Shown here: positions 24,608-31,086 of the stretch, in pieces | How positions within the stretch are numbered: the stretch's first letter is position 1 | Layout of the letters: each line of letters starts with the position of its first letter | Assembly (NCBI GenBank): GCA_003151425.1 | Contig: PLXO01000210.1 | Coordinates: 10,873 to 43,421 of the forward strand | Origin: Acetobacteraceae bacterium | GTDB lineage: Bacteria; Pseudomonadota; Alphaproteobacteria; Acetobacterales; Acetobacteraceae | Reading direction: 5' to 3' | DNA: 32,549 bases | Notes under the pieces: model-generated | Seen by the model: only the letters and a program-made list of their open reading frames with translations | Told to the model about the DNA's origin: nothing | Databases searched by the model: none | Position numbers and translations under genes: made by a program

Positions 24608-25486
24608 TCAGCCTTTCAGCATTCCAGCGGTCAGTCCGCGCACAAGGTGCCTGCGCAGCAACACCATGAACAGAACCACTGGAATCGTCATCGCAACACC
24701 GACCGTGCTGAGCGGCCCCCACAGCACGTTTTTTTCGCTCTCGAGGTAGTTCATCATCGCGACGGCGCCGGTCTTGGCATCGAAACTCGTGAGCACCAAC
24801 GGAAAGAGGAACTCGTTCCAGTTGAAGATGAAGCTCAGGATGGCTGCCGAGAGCAGTCCGGGAGCGGCGAGCGGCAGAATGATCCTGACCGCGATCACCG
24901 GCAGCGAGGCGCCGTCCAGCGATGCGGCCTCGACCAGTTCCTTCGGCAGGGTCTGCAAGTACGTGGAGAGGATCCACATCACGAGCGGAATCTGGAAGCC
25001 GATAAAGAGCAGGACGAGCGCCGTCACCGAGTCGAGCAGCCCGAGCATCCTGACGATCAGGTAGATCGGGATCACCGTGGTCACGGCCGGAAACATCCGC
25101 GTCAACAGCACGACGAAAAACAGTGCGGATTTTCCGCGGAAATTCATCAGGGTGAACGCCAACGCTGCCATGCCACCCAGGATCACGGCCCCGAGCGTTC
25201 CTAACCCGGAGGACGCGACGCTGTTCCACATGGGTTGGCCCAACTGGTCCCATTGCAACAGTTCCTGGTATCGCGCCAGGGTCGGATGGAAGGCCAGGCT
25301 TGGGGGTCCAAGCATCATGTCTTCGGGCTTGACCGACACGACCACCAGATAGAACAGCGGCAGCAGGGTCCACAGCAGCACGGCGATCACGCCGGCGGCG
25401 AGGCCGGCACCTCGCGCCCTGGCCTTCCAGCGGATCCTGCTCCGCCTCGATGCAGTCGTGGCCTTGTTTGCGGCGACGGCACTCAT
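24608..25486 (-). CDS. Sugar ABC transporter permease, MalG-type (operon D)
   Basis: The 292-residue inner-membrane protein has a basic N-terminus, a first segment AGLAAGVIAVLLWTLLPLFY, and further segments such as FFVVLLTRMFPAVTTVIPIYL. The EAA loop reads LVEAASLDGASLPVIAVRIILPLAAPGL, and the C-terminus ends in RGLTAGMLKG, typical of MalG-type subunits. It pairs with the permease encoded just upstream on the same strand. There is no ATPase gene in this operon. Confidence 0.89.
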   Translation of the reverse strand: MSAVAANKATTASRRSRIRWKARARGAGLAAGVIAVLLWTLLPLFYLVVVSVKPEDMMLGPPSLAFHPTLARYQELLQWDQLGQPMWNSVASSGLGTLGAVILGGMAALAFTLMNFRGKSALFFVVLLTRMFPAVTTVIPIYLIVRMLGLLDSVTALVLLFIGFQIPLVMWILSTYLQTLPKELVEAASLDGASLPVIAVRIILPLAAPGLLSAAILSFIFNWNEFLFPLVLTSFDAKTGAVAMMNYLESEKNVLWGPLSTVGVAMTIPVVLFMVLLRRHLVRGLTAGMLKG

Positions 25487-25515
25487 CTCACCCCCGGGTC
25501 GTCTTCACGTGCACC

Positions 25516-26385
25516 TCAGGCCGTTGCAAGGCCACGAAGCGCCCGGAAGTAAAAGCCATAGATGACCCCAAGGAACGCGAGTGCCGTGACAACGATTGCG
25601 GCCGCGTAGCCCAACGTGAAGAATTTGAAGGCGGCTCGGTAGATATGCATGCTGAGGAAATCGGTTGCGGTGCCCGGCCCGCCGCCTGTCATGATGATGA
25701 CCTTGTCCAGCTCCCGGAACGCGTCCATGAAGCGAAGACCCACAGCCACGGCCATCATGGCCGCGATCTGGGGCAGCGTGATGAAGCGGAACAGCTTGAA
25801 CCCCGACGCCCCGTCCACCATCGCGGCCTCGAGCATGTCGTTCGGAATCGCCTGCAGCGCCGACAGCAGCAGCAGGGCCATCAGCGGCGTCCATTCCCAG
25901 ATATCCGATATCACCAGCCCGAACAGCGCCGTCCCGGGCGTCGTCAACCACGGGACGTACGGCCCATGGGCAAGCTGCAATAGATAGGGGATCGGGCCGA
26001 CGAACTGGTTGAAGAGAATGTACCAGATCGTGCCAACGACCACCGGCGGCAGCACGATAGGGATCAGGAAAATGCCCAGGACCAGGTTCCGCATCGGCAT
26101 GCCACGGTTGAAGAGGAGCGCAGCCGACAGTCCCAGGCCCAACTCCGCAACGGTAACGATGATCGTAAACTCCATGGTGACGGTGAACGAGGGCAGAAAT
26201 CCGCTTTCCTGCGCGAGGCGCGCATAGTTGGCGAAGCCGACCCAGTCCAGGCTGGGATCGTATGCGAGATTGTACGCCGTGAAGCTCAAATAGGCGGTGT
26301 ACAGCGCAGGGACGATGCGCCAGACGGTTACGTAGAGCAGCGCCGGCAGCAGGAAGATCAGCAGCATGGACCGTCTTCCTGCCAT
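25516..26385 (-). CDS. Sugar ABC transporter permease, MalF-type (operon D)
   Basis: The 289-residue protein starts with a hydrophobic segment (MLLIFLLPALLYVTVWRIVPALY) and has the EAA loop DMLEAAMVDGASGFKLFRFITLPQIAAMM, plus ITGGGPG-like MTGGGPGTATDFLSMHIYRAAF, which is common in MalF-type subunits. The start at 26385 lies 15 bases after the binding-protein stop. An overlapping frame beginning at 26392 is only a coding shadow. Together with the MalG-type partner it should form the membrane channel for the ligand of the binding protein encoded at 26401-27816. Confidence 0.89.
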   Translation of the reverse strand: MAGRRSMLLIFLLPALLYVTVWRIVPALYTAYLSFTAYNLAYDPSLDWVGFANYARLAQESGFLPSFTVTMEFTIIVTVAELGLGLSAALLFNRGMPMRNLVLGIFLIPIVLPPVVVGTIWYILFNQFVGPIPYLLQLAHGPYVPWLTTPGTALFGLVISDIWEWTPLMALLLLSALQAIPNDMLEAAMVDGASGFKLFRFITLPQIAAMMAVAVGLRFMDAFRELDKVIIMTGGGPGTATDFLSMHIYRAAFKFFTLGYAAAIVVTALAFLGVIYGFYFRALRGLATA

Positions 26386-26400
26386 CCTGCATCGCCCTCG

Positions 26401-27816
26401 CTACTTGATGTAGCCGGCGCGCTTGAACAGCGCGACGAGCTTCGTCTGTCCGTCATTCAGTGCATCCTCAACGGACTTCTGCCCTGCCATGGCCTCCGCC
26501 AGAGAGGTCGCGGCGATGTCCTGCGCCTCGTTCCACTCCTTCAACTGCGGGAGGAACGTCACGTATGGATTCTCCGACGCGACCAGGTCCAGGGCCTGGA
26601 CCAGATCAGGATGCGCCTTCCGCACCTCTGGGTCGTTGATCACTGACCTGCGCACGGGCACCAGCCCGGACACTGAGGCGAGCAGTTGCTTGATGCCTCT
26701 GGTGGACACCGTCTCCGCCACGAGCTTGAAGGCCTCTGCCTTATGCTGCGTGAGCGCGTAGATGCCGATCCCATTGGAGTCCTGCACGAACGCGTGCGGC
26801 CGCGCAGGGATCTGGGTCGGCATCAGCGCGTAGCCGATCTTGCCGATGACCTTCGACGTTTTGGGATCGTTCAGGATGTCCAGCATGTCATCAAGGCTCT
26901 GGATGACCATCAAGGCTTGTCCCTGCCCCACCAGCCGGACGGCTTCGCCACCCGACATATTCAGGTTTCCCGGTGGCATGGATTTACTCAGGTCAACGTA
27001 GTACTTCGCGGCAGAGACGTTTTGCGGAGAGTTCCAGGTCGGCTCCATCGTGCTTGGGTTGAAGATCAGATCGGCCCCGAATGCCACCTCGACCATCTCA
27101 AACCGGTGGAACAGGAAACTGCCGGTCTTGTTGCCCGCAACGATCCCGTAGAAGCTGTCGCCTAGCGGCTGGCCGGCGAGCAGCTGCCCCTTGCTGCGCG
27201 TGAAAAACCTCGAAACATCCAGCAGTTGTCCGTAGGTCTGCGGTGCGGCGAGTTCATACCCGTATTTGTCCTTGAAATTCTTCTGCTCGATCGGGTCGCT
27301 GAGGAGATCGCGCCGGTAGCCAATCATGAACGGCGCAGCCAGGTACGGAAGTGCCTGCAACTTGCCATCGTACATCAGCGGCTTGGTAAGCGCAGGAATG
27401 AAATCGTCGAGATCCACAAGCGCCCTCGCTTCGGGCGTCGTCAGGAAGTCCTCAATCGGTATCAGGGCTTTCCTCGACGCGAAGGTTCCTGCCCAGGACG
27501 AGTACACGAACACCAGATCCCAGGTCCGAACCCCTGCGCTGAAATCGAGCAGAGCCTTTGTCGGGACGTCGTCAAACGAAACGAGGTCCTTGCGGACCCG
27601 CAGATCCATCGCCGCGCCGAGCGTGTCCGCTAGGTCGGCTAAACGGCTCTGCTCAATGAAATCTCCGCCGAGGAAGCTCAGGGTAACTTGTGTGGCCGCT
27701 GCCGCGGACCTCGTCGCTGTCCGAAGCCCGATAGGCATCGCCAGCAGTCCCCCCGCCGCGGCGCCGCCAGCCTTGAGAAGCGCACGTCGAGCGAGTTTCT
27801 TCGCCTTGTTGAACAT
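26401..27816 (-). CDS. Periplasmic solute-binding protein (first gene of transporter operon D)
   Basis: The 471-residue precursor begins MFNKAKKLARRALLKAGGAAAGGLL, a twin-arginine-type signal with A-rich hydrophobic core and possible cleavage after SAAAA. The mature part matches family-1 sugar-binding proteins: LPYLAAPFMIGYRRDL, a central GEAVRLVGQGQALMVIQ, and GIKQLLASVSGLVPVRRSV late. The ATG at 27816 has a GGGAGG-type ribosome binding site about six bases upstream; the frame is open to 27879 but without such a site. The promoter and operator lie about 200 bases upstream. It is only distantly like the binding protein of operon A, so the two systems probably take up different ligands. Confidence 0.88.
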   Translation of the reverse strand: MFNKAKKLARRALLKAGGAAAGGLLAMPIGLRTATRSAAAATQVTLSFLGGDFIEQSRLADLADTLGAAMDLRVRKDLVSFDDVPTKALLDFSAGVRTWDLVFVYSSWAGTFASRKALIPIEDFLTTPEARALVDLDDFIPALTKPLMYDGKLQALPYLAAPFMIGYRRDLLSDPIEQKNFKDKYGYELAAPQTYGQLLDVSRFFTRSKGQLLAGQPLGDSFYGIVAGNKTGSFLFHRFEMVEVAFGADLIFNPSTMEPTWNSPQNVSAAKYYVDLSKSMPPGNLNMSGGEAVRLVGQGQALMVIQSLDDMLDILNDPKTSKVIGKIGYALMPTQIPARPHAFVQDSNGIGIYALTQHKAEAFKLVAETVSTRGIKQLLASVSGLVPVRRSVINDPEVRKAHPDLVQALDLVASENPYVTFLPQLKEWNEAQDIAATSLAEAMAGQKSVEDALNDGQTKLVALFKRAGYIK

Positions 27817-28013
27817 GTCCACCCTCCCACCGAATCGCGTGTCAAACTTATCGCGGGGTTGCAGTATCCTGCTGCCCACACGTCCGCTCGTACGGTTTGC
27901 GGAAACTAGGATTCAGCAATGGCCCGCTTCGGTCTGGTGCCTCCCATACGTAAACCGCCGCCTTGCCGCCGTACGCCTTGGAGGCCGAAGCTACCGATTA
28001 CCCAATGGCACGC

Positions 28014-28027
28014 TTGGAACGCTCCAA
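28014..28027. promoter_or_regulatory. Operator 4 for the LacI-type regulator (operon D)
   Basis: TTGGAACGCTCCAA matches the other three sites with one changed base in the right half. It lies a few bases downstream of the minus-strand -10 element, in the same position relative to its promoter as operator 1. Confidence 0.78.
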
Positions 28028-28032
28028 AATCC

Positions 28033-28061
28033 ATATTATGCCCTTGCCTGCCAGGTGTCAA
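28033..28061 (-). promoter_or_regulatory. Sigma-70-like promoter of operon D
   Basis: On the minus strand TTGACA (28061-28056) is a perfect -35 box. The -10 is either CATAAT (28040-28035, 5 of 6, 15-base spacer) or TAATAT (28038-28033, 4 of 6, 17-base spacer). Either places the transcription start inside or at the edge of operator 4. Confidence 0.65.
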
Positions 28062-28226
28062 CCGGGTTTGTCCAGCCGCAGCGGTTCGCGGCGAGCACTA
28101 TGTCGGCGCGGATCGCTGCGACCGTGGGGGCACCAGACGTTCTGTTCAAAACTGCACGCTAACTGCTTCGTTCAGCGTGATTGGCTACGATTGGCACTTA
28201 AGTCTCTTTCTGTTCAGATTGCTCCA

Positions 28227-28496
28227 ATGAATGATGATATACTGGTGGCGTTCGAATTCACGAATGGTGTGCTCTCGATTCGGTGTAATGGAAACACGTT
28301 GGTGGTGGCAGGGAAAGGGGCTTCCTGGCCACAACAGGTCACGATTGCAGCGGGAGAACTTCGAAAACTACCGAAGCGCCTTATGGATGAGGAAGTTTGT
28401 CTGTTTGTCGGGGACACTCACCTGAGCATCGGCAACAGGTCCTATGTGCGGGTCATGAACGGAACCGACAGACCGCGCGACCAAGGCAACCGTTGA
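28227..28496 (+). CDS. Hypothetical protein, 89 residues
   Basis: The ATG at 28227 opens a frame of 89 residues with a beta-rich look: alternating hydrophobic residues in ILVAFEFTNGVLSI, NTLVVAGKGASW and VCLFVGDTHLSIG. No signal peptide, membrane segment or known motif is visible. No strong ribosome binding site precedes it. It is the first of three closely spaced small plus-strand frames that may form a short operon. I do not recognise a family. Confidence 0.5.
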   Translation: MNDDILVAFEFTNGVLSIRCNGNTLVVAGKGASWPQQVTIAAGELRKLPKRLMDEEVCLFVGDTHLSIGNRSYVRVMNGTDRPRDQGNR

Positions 28497-28507
28497 AGGC
28501 GACCGGT

Positions 28508-28651
28508 ATGATCGTACAGCCAGCGCGTCCGCCATCACGTTGCCTCCGCCAACCGAGGGACATCGCCGACTTCACCGCGGCTTATGATATTGAGGCGCAG
28601 TTTAACGAGCTGATCGACAGCCTGCGGCACCATGTGCAAGCCGCAGCATGA
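28508..28651 (+). CDS. Very small hypothetical protein, 47 residues
   Basis: A frame of 47 codons starts with ATG 11 bases after the previous stop and ends 33 bases before the next gene. The C-terminal half looks helical (AAYDIEAQFNELIDSLRHH) and amphipathic. No clear ribosome binding site is seen. Its only support is position between two like-oriented genes and reasonable amino-acid composition, so it may not be real. Confidence 0.3.
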   Translation: MIVQPARPPSRCLRQPRDIADFTAAYDIEAQFNELIDSLRHHVQAAA

Positions 28652-28668
28652 GCACGACGCCGGAATGG

Positions 28669-28674
28669 AAGGAG
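28669..28674 (+). promoter_or_regulatory. Ribosome binding site AAGGAG for the 28685 gene
   Basis: AAGGAG ends ten bases before the ATG at 28685. It favours this start over the ATG at 28648, which opens an arginine-rich frame that looks like a shadow. Confidence 0.55.
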
Positions 28675-28684
28675 ATCGTAGCCC

Positions 28685-29149
28685 ATGAACGCCTCCGGCA
28701 AAGAGGTTCACGAGCGGTCAGACTGGCGTCCACCGCGCGATCCGATTTTCGGCTACCTGCTGGAGCAGGCGTGCTTGGGTGCTTTACCGGTTTACTTCGC
28801 CGCAGTACCGACCGCCCGGGTTGTTCGCCACGACCCGGCGTTTCGGCCAGAACGATCACCGGACGGGGAGAAGGTGGTTCAGCGGCTCATGGCGGATTGG
28901 CGCGAAGGCAAGTTTCACAATCTGTGGGTCTATCCGCGGGGCGACCTGTTCGTCTGCTCGGACGACTACTTCACTCTCGCGGCGGCCGAGCGCGGGCAGC
29001 CAGATTACCTGCCCTGCTGGGTGCTCGGCCGGCCGGATACCGCGATCGCGAAGGACATTCAGGGACCGATCGATCCCGTCGCCTTGAACCGGATGCTCGG
29101 CATCCAACTGTGTCCCGATCCTGCTGAACAGAACCGTGGCAAAGTCTGA
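28685..29149 (+). CDS. Hypothetical protein, 154 residues
   Basis: The frame has a strong ribosome binding site (AAGGAG) and natural composition with many aromatic residues: PIFGYLLEQACLG, KFHNLWVYPRGDLFVCSDDYF and PDYLPCWVLGRP. It is soluble with no signal. The stretch VVQRLMADWREGKFHN followed by aromatic and acidic residues suggests a compact alpha/beta fold; I do not recognise the family. It could be linked to the HNH endonuclease gene that follows, since both are plus-strand and about 150 bases apart, but there is no direct evidence. A stem-loop lies immediately after the stop. Confidence 0.65.
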   Translation: MNASGKEVHERSDWRPPRDPIFGYLLEQACLGALPVYFAAVPTARVVRHDPAFRPERSPDGEKVVQRLMADWREGKFHNLWVYPRGDLFVCSDDYFTLAAAERGQPDYLPCWVLGRPDTAIAKDIQGPIDPVALNRMLGIQLCPDPAEQNRGKV

Positions 29150-29150
29150 C

Positions 29151-29176
29151 ATCAAGGTTACGGTTCTCACCTTGAT
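29151..29176. terminator. Stem-loop just after the 28685 gene
   Basis: ATCAAGGT (29151-29158) and ACCTTGAT (29169-29176) form an 8-bp perfect stem with a 10-base loop, starting two bases after the stop codon. No T-run follows, so it is a weak terminator candidate or an mRNA-stabilising hairpin. Confidence 0.4.
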
Positions 29177-29308
29177 TGTCGCGCGGCACGCAGAAGGGAG
29201 GGCGGCTCCATCGTCCTGAAAACGACACATCGCGGGCCAGCAACGCACCCTGCCCCATCAGGTGGCTTCCACCAAAAACTGTCTGACGCTAGGCTTCAGC
29301 ATGCGCTA

Positions 29309-30265
29309 TTGGTGGGTGTCCAGAACCAGACCTACCGCCATGAGGTTCAGGGCGGGTATCTCTGGTCGCCCAAGCGCAACGCCAACGGCGCGCGCAATCC
29401 CTTCTACGAGTCAATGCGCGAGGTTGCGCCCGGCGACCTGATCTTTTCCTTCATGGACACTCAGATTCTCGCCGTCGGCATTGCGCAATCCTACTGCTGG
29501 GAAAGCCCCAAGCCCCTGGAGTTCGGAACTTCTGGCCAAAATTGGGAAAATATCGGCTGGAGGGTGAAGGTCCGTTTCACAGAGCTAGCTAACAAAGTGC
29601 GCCCCAAGGATCACATCGACATCCTAAGGCCGCTGCTCCCGGACAGGTACTCGCCGCTCCAGGCAAACGGCAATGGCCTACAATCCGTCTACCTTACCGA
29701 GTTGCCCACGGGACTGGCCGAGGTTCTTATTGGTCTCATCGGTCAGGAGGTTGCCCCGATTGCTCTTTCGGCGGCTGATGTGATGCCGATTTCCGCCGAT
29801 GATCTCGATTCTTGGGAGCGGAGATTAGAGCAGGTGGTGGTCGATGACCTCTCGATACCGGAGACTGACCGGTTGGCGATCATCCGTGCGCGGCGGGGGC
29901 AGGGACTATTCAAAGAGCGGGTAGGCAAGATCGAGTCAAAGTGCCGCATCACCGGCGTTGAAAATCCTGTGCATCTCGTTGCAAGCCATTGCAAACCATG
30001 GCGCGACTCCACCAATGAGGAGCGACTCAACGGTGAGAACGGATTGCTCCTGACCCCGAGCATCGATCACCTCTTCGATCGCGGGTTCCTCGGTTTCGAA
30101 GACAACGGTCGCCTTATCATCTCTCCGGTCGCGCATCGTCCGTCGCTCGAACGAATGGGCATCGATCTCACAAGGGCTGTTAACGTGGGAAGCTTCACTA
30201 GCGGCCAGAAGCAATTCCTCGATTTTCACAGGAACGCCGTTCTGCTTCAGTCTGTCCGCAGGTAG
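29309..30265 (+). CDS. HNH endonuclease (PF13391-type) with a frameshifted N-terminus
   Basis: The frame encodes a C-terminal HNH domain: C212 in CRITGV, then HLVASHCKPWR (residues 222-232), and ENGLLLTPSIDHLFDRGFLGF. This is the pattern of HNH_2 nucleases, which act as restriction or mobile-element endonucleases. The N-terminal part (QNQTYRHEVQGGYLWSPKRN and following) resembles a modified-base or RNA-reading domain often fused to such nucleases. The family's usual start MRYWWV is present at 29301-29318 but in another frame: one base is missing near 29319-29321 (GTGTCCAG where GTGTCCCAG would fit). As written only a TTG at 29309 or a GTG at 29312 can start it, so the protein may be made poorly or be inactive. 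The missing base could also be a sequencing error. Confidence 0.78.
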   Translation: MVGVQNQTYRHEVQGGYLWSPKRNANGARNPFYESMREVAPGDLIFSFMDTQILAVGIAQSYCWESPKPLEFGTSGQNWENIGWRVKVRFTELANKVRPKDHIDILRPLLPDRYSPLQANGNGLQSVYLTELPTGLAEVLIGLIGQEVAPIALSAADVMPISADDLDSWERRLEQVVVDDLSIPETDRLAIIRARRGQGLFKERVGKIESKCRITGVENPVHLVASHCKPWRDSTNEERLNGENGLLLTPSIDHLFDRGFLGFEDNGRLIISPVAHRPSLERMGIDLTRAVNVGSFTSGQKQFLDFHRNAVLLQSVRR

Positions 30266-30361
30266 CGGCTTGAAACTCGGCCCCAAAGGCGACGTGCGGT
30301 AGGCCGGCATTCGGAGACCCGCCTTAATCACTTGGCAATCAGGTTGGCCCAAGCTCCGCCT

Positions 30362-30658
30362 ATGCCACACGACTTCGACGCAACGATCACCCTCAACGAC
30401 CACCACCACCCTGCGGCCGGGCTGACGGGCCGCAAGGCCGAAGCCGTCGCGGCGGTCCGGGGGGCCGTCGAGCGGATGGACGGTGCGCACTGGATCGGGG
30501 TTGACGCGCAGTCCTACCCGCCCGAGCTGCCCGGATGGGTTATCGTGTATCCGCGCGGATGGTGCGTCACACCCGACACCCCGGAATGGCGGGATGTGCT
30601 GCACCGGGTCGAGACGGTGGTGACTGCCGCATTGGTGGCGGCCGGCGCGCCGTTCTGA
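30362..30658 (+). CDS. Hypothetical protein, 98 residues
   Basis: From ATG 30362 the frame gives 98 residues with a natural-looking middle (AHWIGVDAQSYPPELPGWVIVYPRGWCVTPDTPEW) and an alanine-rich helical end. No known motif, signal or membrane segment is visible, and no clear ribosome binding site. Base use is like that of the neighbouring catabolic genes. Function unknown. Confidence 0.45.
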   Translation: MPHDFDATITLNDHHHPAAGLTGRKAEAVAAVRGAVERMDGAHWIGVDAQSYPPELPGWVIVYPRGWCVTPDTPEWRDVLHRVETVVTAALVAAGAPF

Positions 30659-30670
30659 CGCCGTCCATCC

Positions 30671-30886
30671 ATGGCGCACGGGGGTAGGTCGGCTCCGCGG
30701 CCCATACTCAAGCCCTGGGACCGGGGCGAAGAGACACTGTATCATGACATTGTCGGAAAGCTGCGGCGGGCCGGCGCTGGCGGGTGGCGGCGTGAAGGCG
30801 GCGGGTTCCGCTGTCAGACATGTGAATTGGTCGGCTGCTGCGGTGGCGCCGACACCGAAATGGATGCCGTGGGGACGGCGATATGA
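30671..30886 (+). CDS. Possible small protein, 71 residues
   Basis: The frame starts at ATG 30671, 12 bases after the previous stop, and its TGA at 30884-30886 overlaps the ATG of the broken HNH-like gene at 30883. Such overlap often marks translational coupling. The sequence has four cysteines in CQTCELVGCC and is otherwise glycine- and arginine-rich, so it may be chance. A second frame (30744-31046) overlaps and looks less natural. Confidence 0.3.
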   Translation: MAHGGRSAPRPILKPWDRGEETLYHDIVGKLRRAGAGGWRREGGGFRCQTCELVGCCGGADTEMDAVGTAI

Positions 30887-31042
30887 AAAGAGGCGCGGTT
30901 GCAGTCGGCGGTTTAGCGATCCTGGCGATCACCGTGGGATGCATTGCTTCGGGTTAACCCACTCGTGCGCAGACCCCTGCTATTCACGTCGGTCCCGATT
31001 CGCTCTATCCAAACGAACGTCTCACGCCTGGCGAGGCTGCTA
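30883..31042 (+). pseudogene. 5' part of a secreted HNH-like protein gene, broken by a stop codon and an insertion
   Basis: The gene opens MKRGAVAVGGLAILAITVG, a signal peptide or lipoprotein-like N-terminus, and runs to an in-frame TAA at 30955-30957 (codon 25). The same frame continues PTRAQTPAIHVG with a signal-cleavage-like AQ, then YPNERLTPGEAA up to 31042, where the IS630 element begins. The LTPG motif followed after the element by TLDV and later the HNH motif matches a known family of small exported proteins (family pattern LTPGAVATTD followed by VPxxVKRAVYxEYGI and a DHLIPLxLGGSN motif). So the gene suffered a nonsense change and an insertion. Its downstream half is described separately. 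Confidence 0.72.
31041..31042. repeat. Left copy of the TA target-site duplication
   Basis: TA directly precedes the left inverted repeat, and an identical TA follows the right inverted repeat at 32167-32168, as expected for IS630/Tc1-type insertion. Confidence 0.85.
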
Positions 31043-31068
31043 TTAATCAGTCCAGAAGTAGGTTCATA
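31043..31068. repeat. Left terminal inverted repeat of the IS630 element
   Basis: The first 26 bases, beginning TTAATCAGTCCA and ending GTTCATA, match the reverse complement of the right end at 24 of 26 positions. The two mismatches are at positions 13 (G versus T) and 19 (G versus T). Confidence 0.88.
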
Positions 31069-31086
31069 TTTTTCTTGACGCGATGA

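Larger units (their letters stand above)
27817..28226. other. Long intergenic region upstream of operon D
   Basis: These 410 bases separate the divergent operon D from the right-hand genes. They contain operator 4 and a promoter for operon D. The predicted transcript start near 28026 leaves an untranslated leader of about 210 bases, unusually long beside the other three operons. I see no known riboswitch core and no convincing small gene in it. Confidence 0.5.

Noticed and set aside
27817-28013. Riboswitch in the leader of operon D
   Set aside because: I recognise no conserved riboswitch core; a long leader alone is not enough.
30744-31046. Hundred-residue plus-strand frame overlapping the left end of the IS
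   Set aside because: Its composition is random (S, R, W and G rich), and it conflicts with the signal-peptide frame that continues across the IS junction.
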